Below, in pieces: positions 9,750 to 15,551 of a stretch of DNA of 64,000 bases. Every line of letters begins with the position of its first letter. Position 1 is the stretch's first letter. A program made the translations under genes and the position numbers. Under the pieces are notes generated by a model that saw only the letters and a list, made by a program, of their open reading frames with translations, made no database searches and had not been told where the DNA came from. This DNA comes from Desmonostoc vinosum HA7617-LM4 (GTDB lineage: Bacteria > Cyanobacteriota > Cyanobacteriia > Cyanobacteriales > Nostocaceae): the NCBI GenBank assembly GCA_019359515.1, contig JAHHHC010000001.1:1-64000 (forward strand), in the 5' to 3' direction.

Positions 9750-10337
9750 CTAGTCCCTAGCCTCTTTGATTTTTTTGACAAATCCGGCTAATCCTAGTCC
9801 GAGCAGACCGATGACATCGGAGCCTTCGGGAACACTTTTCGGGTTGTTGGTTTCGCCATTTCCGTTGTTACCTGAATTGTCGTTACCTCCACCAGAATTA
9901 TTATTTCCTCCAGGATTTTCGCTGACATAGGGAACACCGTTGATGAAAGTGATGTAAGCTCCACCTGTGGAAATGTCATCCACAAAAGGAGTCTCACCTT
10001 CAATATCTTCTTGAATTATCGTTGTGGAAGCAGCACCTTTACACTTAGAAAATCCAAAAACTGAAGCTAATGAATTTACACATTGGTAATTTGATTTCCA
10101 TGAAAAATTTATATCTAAGGGGGTACCTTTGTTAAGATCGGCAGCATTTATCCCATAAAGTTGGGTATAAAATCCTAAATTACTTCCCTTAAGATCCCAT
10201 GATACTGTTGGCCCATCAGTAAATTTCTGAACATATGGACTAGTTATATTATCCAAAACACTGTCACGCTTATCTGGCACTATATCTTCATAATTATGTT
10301 TAAATTGCTTTCTATACTCGTTGAATTTAACCTGATT
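9750..10337 (-). pseudogene. PEP-CTERM-type surface protein lacking its N-terminus
   Basis: The C-terminus has the exosortase sorting pattern: SVPEGSDVIGLLGLGLAGFV, then KKIKEARD. It is preceded by an Asn/Gly-rich linker (NNSGGGNDNSGNNGNG). The frame is open from 10337 but has no ATG and no signal peptide; the best formal start is GTG at 10280, which would give 176 residues. A stop at 10338-10340 closes the frame upstream. PEP-CTERM proteins need a signal peptide for export, so this is probably a 5'-truncated remnant, or its true start is further upstream past a frameshift. The linker makes it unlike the other PEP-CTERM remnant at 1671. Confidence 0.6.
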
Positions 10338-10913
10338 TTAAGCATTTAATAGCTGGTAATGCGACTAACACTAAATCGGGTGTTAATTATTTTTCTTATG
10401 TATAGAGATTCTACAATTAGTAAACTAGTTTATCAGAACGCCACCGATCAAAGTAATGTTGTGATCAGCGGCGGCAATTAAAAAAACCTAGTTTTATTAG
10501 TTATTATCAGCAATCATCATTATGATAATTGCTGGGTCACAAGTTACTTAATTTCAAGTAACTCAGAATTAGTAGCTTAGTATGAAGAGAAAATTTACTA
10601 AGTAAGTCAGTGAGAAAAATTCAATGTATATAAAGAAATATGAATTATTTATAGGGTGGGTTATGCCGTAGAGTAATGCACCGTAAATTGATGATGGTGC
10701 GTTGTCGCGTAGCGGAACGCACCTTACATTTAAATTTACGTCTGATGTGAATTAGGAATACCGTTGATGAATGCAACAATAGCCCTCATCTCCCAACCTC
10801 TTCTCCCAAGTGTGGGAGAAGAGGAGCAATTTCAAAGTCCCTCTCCCAATTTGGGTGAGGGATTTAGGGTGAGGGCAAAGATTTATGACATCAGCAAGAC
10901 CAATTTTTCCTAA
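10338..10913. other. Repeat-rich gap left of the transposase remnant
   Basis: Several dispersed motifs are present and no gene. Positions 10652-10732 hold a GTGCGTT-rich palindromic repeat related to the core at 14365-14472. Positions about 10780-10880 hold two hairpins, CTTCTCCCAAGTGTGGGAGAAG and CCCTCTCCCAATTTGGGTGAGGG (each an imperfect stem), which are typical of REP-like filler in cyanobacteria. They sit just before an IS200/IS605 transposase remnant. Confidence 0.55.
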
Positions 10914-11285
10914 CTTAATAGACATCAGGTGCTAGAAGGCGCGGTAGAAATAGAATTAAAACGTATCATTGGGGAAGTGTGCAAGACTTACGGGTGGATA
11001 CTTCATGCGTTGGAAATAATGCCTGACCATGTTCATCTGTTTGTGCAGGCAGACCACACCACAGCACCAGTAGAAATCGCCAAAACAATGAAATCAATTT
11101 CTGCTGTACATATATTTAATACATTTAAAGACCTAAAAAAGCGTCGTTTCTGGGGTTCTGGAATGTGGAGTGATGGCACGTTTTACTCATCTGTTGGCGG
11201 AGTCTCAGAAGAAGCGGTGAAGCGGTACATAGAAACTCAAAAACAACGAGGTGATGCGCTTACCCGAAAGGATAATGCTAATTAA
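10914..11285 (+). pseudogene. tnpA: IS200/IS605 family transposase (Y1 TnpA), 5'-truncated
   Basis: The protein contains the HUH motif (MPDHVHLFVQ), the WSDGTFYSSVGG block and the C-terminal helix with the presumed catalytic Tyr (EEAVKRYIETQK), all typical of single-strand Y1 transposases. The usual N-terminal strand is missing: the open frame begins at 10914 after a stop at 10911-10913, and the only formal start is GTG at 10929, giving 118 residues against about 135-150 normally. It is therefore probably inactive. The right-end hairpin (11344-11385) survives. Confidence 0.85.
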
Positions 11286-11343
11286 GGGGGCAGACGCTCA
11301 TTCCTCGCTACCGCTTCGCTAACGAACCCCCAAAATTCACGCC

Positions 11344-11385
11344 GTGCTTACATCCCCATTCCCTCGTGGGTGGGGATGTAAGCAC
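11344..11385 (+). mobile_element. Right-end hairpin of the IS200/IS605 remnant
   Basis: Fifteen-base arms (GTGCTTACATCCCCA and its exact reverse complement) enclose a 12-base loop. IS200/IS605 elements carry subterminal hairpins that TnpA recognises as single strands, and this one stands 58 bases after the transposase stop codon. The matching left end was not found. Confidence 0.7.
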
Positions 11386-11532
11386 GATCAATAAAAAAAA
11401 GGACTGGGGACTAGTGTTTTTACTGTGTACCAAGTACTGAGTATAGTGAAACTTAAAAATCAGTTAAGGGCACTCAACGACTAAGCAAACAGCATCTCAA
11501 TCAATACTGCTACACTGGGGAATAACCTACAC

Positions 11533-11561
11533 GAAGGACGAAGTTGAAAACTTCATCCTTC
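11533..11561 (+). promoter_or_regulatory. Inverted repeat in the rpoZ leader
   Basis: The 29-base sequence GAAGGA-C-GAAGTT-GAA-AACTTC-A-TCCTTC forms a 13-position stem with one mismatch and a three-base loop, 23 bases before the rpoZ start. It may be an attenuator, an mRNA stability element or a regulator site; the sequence cannot decide. Confidence 0.5.
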
Positions 11562-11584
11562 AGATGACCCCAAAAAGCACAATT

Positions 11585-11821
11585 ATGCTAAAGCGTTCTA
11601 AGTTCGAGACAACTCAGTCTCAGATTATGCATCGTGCCGAAGATTTGATTAGTGCGGCCTCAAATCGCTACCGAATTACGGTTCAAGTAGCAAATCGTGC
11701 CAAGCGCCGACGTTACGAAGATTTTGAAAGTGCAGAAGACGCAATGATGAAGCCAGTTTTACGGGCAATCATCGAAATGTCCGATGAACTGACTCAGCCA
11801 GAAATTATTGGCGAACTGTAA
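11585..11821 (+). CDS. rpoZ: RNA polymerase omega subunit
   Basis: The 78-residue product starting [20 protein letters not shown] closely matches cyanobacterial omega, including [11 protein letters not shown] and [14 protein letters not shown]. Omega binds the beta-prime subunit and helps assemble RNA polymerase; in cyanobacteria it also influences sigma-factor use. The frame opens seven codons earlier (11564), but MLKRSK is the conserved family start. A strong hairpin precedes the gene. Confidence 0.96.
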   Translation: MLKRSKFETTQSQIMHRAEDLISAASNRYRITVQVANRAKRRRYEDFESAEDAMMKPVLRAIIEMSDELTQPEIIGEL

Positions 11822-11900
11822 AAACAGTACTGAGGTGAGAGTGCTGAGTTGTAAGTAAAAATAAACCTTAACAGCACTTTCATCTTCAGAGTATTTGCGT

Positions 11901-12452
11901 ATGAAAAAGAAAAAATCTCTGCTTTGGTCAACACTCTTTGCACGTCAAACTCAGTACTTAGCACTATTAATAACCTTAATGGTAGTGAGTGCAATTATTT
12001 TAGGTACAGGCGCAAGTAAATTAACACATACAAACTTATTCAGCATCCAACCAGCGATCGCTCAAAGAATCACTCCTGGAGAGGTATGGCAACAAGTTTA
12101 TCAACAATTGCCTGATTTTCCACGGGAAAATAAGTACATCAGCAATGAAACTGGAAAAGTTGCCGAAAACAACACCTTAGCAAATCGTCTAATTAGATAT
12201 CACATTTATATAAAAGAACGCGCCCCAAATTATCGCCTCGATTGGAAGCTAACTTTAGCTGATTACCTGGGTGCAAATGAAATAATGTACGATAACACCT
12301 ATCCAGGAAACGATACATTAAAACAAAATCCGATAGAAGGCGATCGCGCAGCCATTGCACGCCTCAGCCGTCGCCAACGCAATGCCTTAGTGCAAGCTTT
12401 AGTCAATATTTTTACCCCTCAAACCACACCTCAACCTAAGACAGATAACTAA
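11901..12452 (+). CDS. Conserved cyanobacterial exported protein, unknown function
   Basis: The protein has a basic N-terminus (MKKKKS) and a hydrophobic helix at about residues 17-38, followed by AIAQ, a likely signal-peptidase region. It then has a mature domain of about 125 residues rich in polar helices (VWQQVYQQLPDFPRENKYIS; RLSRRQRNALVQALVN). No known enzyme motif is seen. It lies 79 bases after rpoZ and 58 bases before the DUF1818 gene on the same strand, so it may be part of a small operon. The ATG at 11901 is preferred over an upstream TTG at 11895. Confidence 0.75.
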   Translation: MKKKKSLLWSTLFARQTQYLALLITLMVVSAIILGTGASKLTHTNLFSIQPAIAQRITPGEVWQQVYQQLPDFPRENKYISNETGKVAENNTLANRLIRYHIYIKERAPNYRLDWKLTLADYLGANEIMYDNTYPGNDTLKQNPIEGDRAAIARLSRRQRNALVQALVNIFTPQTTPQPKTDN

Positions 12453-12510
12453 CCGCACAGAGACTTTTCTCTGCGCTTCCCTTAGCGTTACTCTGCGTTT
12501 AAAAATATAA

Positions 12511-12876
12511 ATGGAACGTTTAGTCAAAAGCGGAACTGGCTGGCGTATTGGCTGGAATCCTGATGCACCCGAATATAAAGGTTTAGTAGGCACCGATGAT
12601 TGGGCTGTTGAGTTAACCGAAGCCGAGTTAAATGATTTTTGTCGTTTATTCACACAACTAGCAGACACCATCAAGCAACTCGCCACTGAATTAATGGATG
12701 AAGAGAAAATTGCTTGTGAAGCCGAAAGCGATTTATTATGGATGGAGGTAGAAGGTTATCCTCACGCCTACAACATGCATTTTATCCTCAACACAGGGCG
12801 GTGCGTAGAAGGTAAATGGGATGCCTCTGCTGTTGACGGTTTGCTGCAAGCCACCGCAACACTCAAAATTTTTTAA
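12511..12876 (+). CDS. DUF1818 family protein
   Basis: The 121-residue product matches the cyanobacterial DUF1818 family: it starts ERLVKSGTGWRIGWNPDAPEY and includes GTDDWAVELTEAELNDFCRL and the ending LQATATLKIF. The family is small, soluble and almost restricted to cyanobacteria. It belongs to the Whirly/DUF1818-like fold group by family knowledge, and its role is not established. It follows the exported protein gene on the same strand and precedes tRNA-Pro. Confidence 0.88.
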   Translation: MERLVKSGTGWRIGWNPDAPEYKGLVGTDDWAVELTEAELNDFCRLFTQLADTIKQLATELMDEEKIACEAESDLLWMEVEGYPHAYNMHFILNTGRCVEGKWDASAVDGLLQATATLKIF

Positions 12877-12927
12877 ATTTAACCCCTTGATTGTCATTGC
12901 GTTTTGCAGTATGATATAACTTCTGAC

Positions 12928-13001
12928 CGGGGCGTAGCGCAGCTTGGTAGCGCGCCACTTTGGGGTAGTGGAGGTCGTGGGTTCAAATCCCGCCGCTCCG
13001 A
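12928..13001 (+). tRNA. tRNA-Pro (GGG)
   Basis: A complete 74-base cloverleaf can be drawn. The acceptor arm CGGGGCG pairs with CGCTCCG (one G-T), followed by discriminator A at 13001. The anticodon stem CCACT/AGTGG has the loop TTGGGGT, giving anticodon GGG. The T-arm contains GGTTCAAATCC. CCA is not encoded. Confidence 0.97.
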
Positions 13002-13034
13002 TTGAATAAAAAGCTTACCATAAGCTAGCTTCAA

Positions 13035-13289
13035 TCATTCTCCTGAATTTAGCAAATAACTTAGATGGCAGTTGATACTGCTACCTCCATAACCAACTGA
13101 CATCGCACCATCTCGTTGGTAATGCATAACCGAACAGCATGGTTTATTGACTGGCAATTGTTGGTAATTTGTCCCAATGCGGTAGCGGTGAGTATCGGTG
13201 TAGGACATCAGACGTGCTTGCAAAACTTTATTTTGATAGGTTGCTAGATCCCCAACTTCCACCTTTTGAGCGTGGCTTCCTACACCCAT
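13035..13289 (-). pseudogene. Catalase fragment
   Basis: Residues 22-65 of the open frame read [18 protein letters not shown], then [10 protein letters not shown] and [10 protein letters not shown]. This is the conserved region of haem catalases that contains the proximal Tyr-ligand signature (R-x-F-S-Y-x-D-T-H), with Phe replaced by Met. A catalase has about 480 residues or more; only about 45 remain, with unrelated sequence on both sides. It is a decayed remnant, 33 bases beyond tRNA-Pro, and is not expected to be functional. Confidence 0.8.
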
Positions 13290-13352
13290 ACTTCTTGAAA
13301 GCGGGCGACGGGCGGCGCACTACTTGCGATGAATGAAATAAACATTTTTTCC

Positions 13353-13796
13353 CTACTCCTTACTCCCCACTCCCCACTCTCTACTCCTTGGTAAGAAAGC
13401 CTTAATTAAATAGATTAAATTATTGAGTGAACGTGATTTCTTAAAATAAGAGTTAGCACCTAGTTGCATGATTTGTAGAACTTGATCTTTACCTTCTGAA
13501 TCTCTCATTACTATCACTGGGATATTCATCAATAATAAATGTTGCCTTATCCATGTTAGTAACTTAATGTCTGACAAAACAGGTTTGTTTAAATCAGTCA
13601 ATATCATTACTGGAAGAGAATAATATATTAATGAAGTATCAGAAACTGTATTTTCAAGGTAGTACATAGCTTCCGTATCAGAGTTAACTATAACAACATC
13701 AAGATGTTTAGAGAATGCCTTCTCAACAGCATACTTAATCAACATGTTTGTTAAGTCATTAGAAACTAGTAAAATAGTATAAGCAGCTTTCCTCAT
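13353..13796 (-). CDS. Stand-alone response regulator receiver domain protein
   Basis: A single CheY-like domain fills about 135 residues: YTILLVSNDLTN (acidic pocket, with Asn-Asp instead of Asp-Asp), the presumed phospho-acceptor Asp in VMILTDLNKP, the conserved IPVIVM strand and the Lys in SYFKKS. There is no output domain, so it may act in a phosphorelay or by protein contact. No histidine kinase is nearby. The last nine residues (REWGVGSKE) are encoded by GGGGAGTGGGGAGT-type repeat sequence and are probably an acquired tail. Confidence 0.8.
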   Translation of the reverse strand: MRKAAYTILLVSNDLTNMLIKYAVEKAFSKHLDVVIVNSDTEAMYYLENTVSDTSLIYYSLPVMILTDLNKPVLSDIKLLTWIRQHLLLMNIPVIVMRDSEGKDQVLQIMQLGANSYFKKSRSLNNLIYLIKAFLPRSREWGVGSKE

Positions 13797-14516
13797 AATC
13801 TGAACTAAAATAAGATCAAATAATATATGTAGGGTACATCAGTACGAAGAATTTAGTAGTAAGCTCGGAATGACTGTAACTTACGCATCTATTAAATTTG
13901 GATTGTAATTAATAGTTTGGCATCACAGATTCTGAAGAGCCAAAATGCTTTAAAAAATTAATTTTTATCCACCTTTTAATTTTGCCGATTCATTTTTAGT
14001 AAATCAAGATTCATAAAATAATCAGTTAGACATAAAAAGTAGATTTACGTCTGGAGATATTTATAATCTGTTAATGAAAGAGAAAATCCATTGTTTGATT
14101 AAGATTCTGATGACCAGAAAAATAATAAATATATGCCAAAGAGGATATTTACAATTCTGAAAAAGTGTGTATCTAGTAAAGTAGGTATCTAATTGAGAGT
14201 GACATATAAGGTTTAATTAAGTCTTTTTGAGAAGAGATTTTAATAGTTATCAGTTAAGAGGGAACGGGGAACAGGCAAAAGAGCAATCTGAAAAAAGAAT
14301 ATGAGAAATAAGTACTGAAGAACCAAATACTTTAAGAGATGATTTATAAAGTAAACCTGAAATTGTAGGGTGCGTTATAGCAACGCTTAACGCACCGAGA
14401 AAAACGGTGCGTTACGGCTAATCCTGACTCTCTTAAACTCCGTAATCCTTGCATAGCCGTAACACACCCTACTTAATCTTTACTTTATAAATAGGCTCTA
14501 ATTTCGTAGTAGCGCT
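13797..14516. other. AT-rich 720-bp gap
   Basis: Positions 13797-14340 are AT-rich with scattered stops in all frames, and no gene is supported. The right part is a palindromic mobile-like element at 14342-14492. Confidence 0.5.
14342..14492. mobile_element. MITE-like palindromic element with 14-bp perfect ends
   Basis: ATTTATAAAGTAAA at 14342-14355 is the exact reverse complement of 14479-14492. Inside lies a second inverted pair, GTAGGGTGCGTTA at 14365 and its near reverse complement ending CACCCTAC at 14472. No reading frame is enclosed. A related GTGCGTT core lies at 10652-10732. Confidence 0.6.
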
Positions 14517-15008
14517 TTAGCGCTGATTTAATATTTTACTCATTTTAGTAACTGGAACTACTATGGTACTTCTTAAATAATGAGGCGCTCTTTTTAAGGC
14601 AGTAAATCCTAATCGTAAATAAAACCCTTCAGCATATAAGCTAGCAGTTGTAATTACTTTATCTACACCTTGAGCAGTTGCTTCATGGCAAAAATGTGTA
14701 ACTAATGCTCGCCCTATTCCTTTACCTTGATATTTAGGATGTACATATAGTCCAATTAATTCATCAATAATAAAGCTAGCGAATCCTGTAACTATATCAC
14801 CATCAACAGCCACCCACAGATTTTCGATTTTCATACTCTTCAAGATATTTGAACCATCAGGCTTGTCACGATAATTACGCCAAGCTAACAGTTCTTTTTC
14901 AGAGTAAAAAGTTGTAGGCAGCGCTTTAATGGCAGCAATATGAATTGCACTCAGCACCCATACGTCTGTTTCCTCAGCAGGTCGAAGAGATATTTCATAA
15001 TCGCTCAT
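14517..15008 (-). CDS. GNAT family N-acetyltransferase
   Basis: The 163-residue protein starting MSDYEISLRPAEETD shows the GNAT acetyl-CoA loop (VHPKYQGKGIGRALV, R/QxxGxG/A type) and the C-terminal LYAEGFYLRLGF block. It transfers an acetyl group from acetyl-CoA to an amine on an unknown small molecule or protein. The frame continues 27 codons upstream, but that part (FPSPQSPSSQSP) is repeat-derived, so Met at 15008 is the better start. The gene stands alone. Confidence 0.88.
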   Translation of the reverse strand: MSDYEISLRPAEETDVWVLSAIHIAAIKALPTTFYSEKELLAWRNYRDKPDGSNILKSMKIENLWVAVDGDIVTGFASFIIDELIGLYVHPKYQGKGIGRALVTHFCHEATAQGVDKVITTASLYAEGFYLRLGFTALKRAPHYLRSTIVVPVTKMSKILNQR

Positions 15009-15095
15009 AGTTTTGAGAACTGGGGATTGGGAACTGGGGGACTGGGGACTGGGAAATAATTTTCTTGATTGCCAATACTCAATACCCAATACCTA

Positions 15096-15248
15096 CTAAT
15101 TACTAGTTTGCAGTCCCTTTTGAGAAATAATTCGTTGAACGATTTGCCGTCTAATTTCCTGAAGATTTTGACCACCACCTCTAACACGAGCCAGTATAGC
15201 AGGTGATGCCGTTTGAGGAGAACCACTCAGTAGCAGCGGAAACTGCAT
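15096..15248 (-). CDS. Possible 50-residue small protein
   Basis: An ATG at 15248 opens a 50-codon frame ending TAG at 15096. The product reads like real protein: SGSPQTASPAILARVRGGG, then NLQEIRRQIVQRIISQKG, an amphipathic helix. It is not recognised. It could be an intact small gene or the 3' remnant of a longer one cut by the repeats to its right. A rival frame on the same strand (15005-15226) looks less protein-like. Confidence 0.3.
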   Translation of the reverse strand: MQFPLLLSGSPQTASPAILARVRGGGQNLQEIRRQIVQRIISQKGLQTSN

Positions 15249-15267
15249 TTACAACTTTGGCTGTGCC

Positions 15268-15545
15268 TTTAATTACGAATTACGTTAGCGTTAGCGAAGC
15301 GGTAGCGATAGCGTAGCGTAAAGCCTGCGGCATAGCTTCGCTTAGAGCGAGTCATCGAGCGTCAGCGTAAAGCCTGCGGCATAGCTTCGCTTAGAGCGAG
15401 TCATCGAGCGTCGCGTCATTACGAATTACGCGCTTCGCAGCGGTAGCGAGTCCTCGATAGCGTCAGCGTAAAGCCTGCGGCATAGCTTCGCTTAGAGCGA
15501 CACAGGAGCGTCGCGTCATTACGAATTACGAATTACGAATTATTT
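15268..15545 (-). repeat. Dispersed GC-rich element with amplified 35-bp core (minus orientation)
   Basis: The 35-base core GCGTAAAGCCTGCGGCATAG... ending TTAGAGCGA occurs three times here (15316, 15365, 15466); the first two lie in a 49-base tandem repeat. Bounding segments read AATTACGAATTACG. The same element lies in the opposite orientation at 20403-20572 and 51614-51775, where the core is single. Confidence 0.8.
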
Positions 15546-15551
15546 AACCGC

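Larger units (their letters stand above)
11286..11584. other. Gap between transposase remnant and rpoZ
   Basis: It contains the IS200/IS605-like end hairpin at 11344-11385, an A-run at 11392-11400 and the imperfect inverted repeat at 11533-11561. The rpoZ promoter should lie between 11400 and 11530, but no clear boxes were assigned. Confidence 0.5.

Noticed and set aside
15005-15226. 73-codon minus-strand frame beside the GNAT gene
   Set aside because: It runs into the GNAT start region and repeat DNA; another frame at 15096-15248 looks more protein-like.
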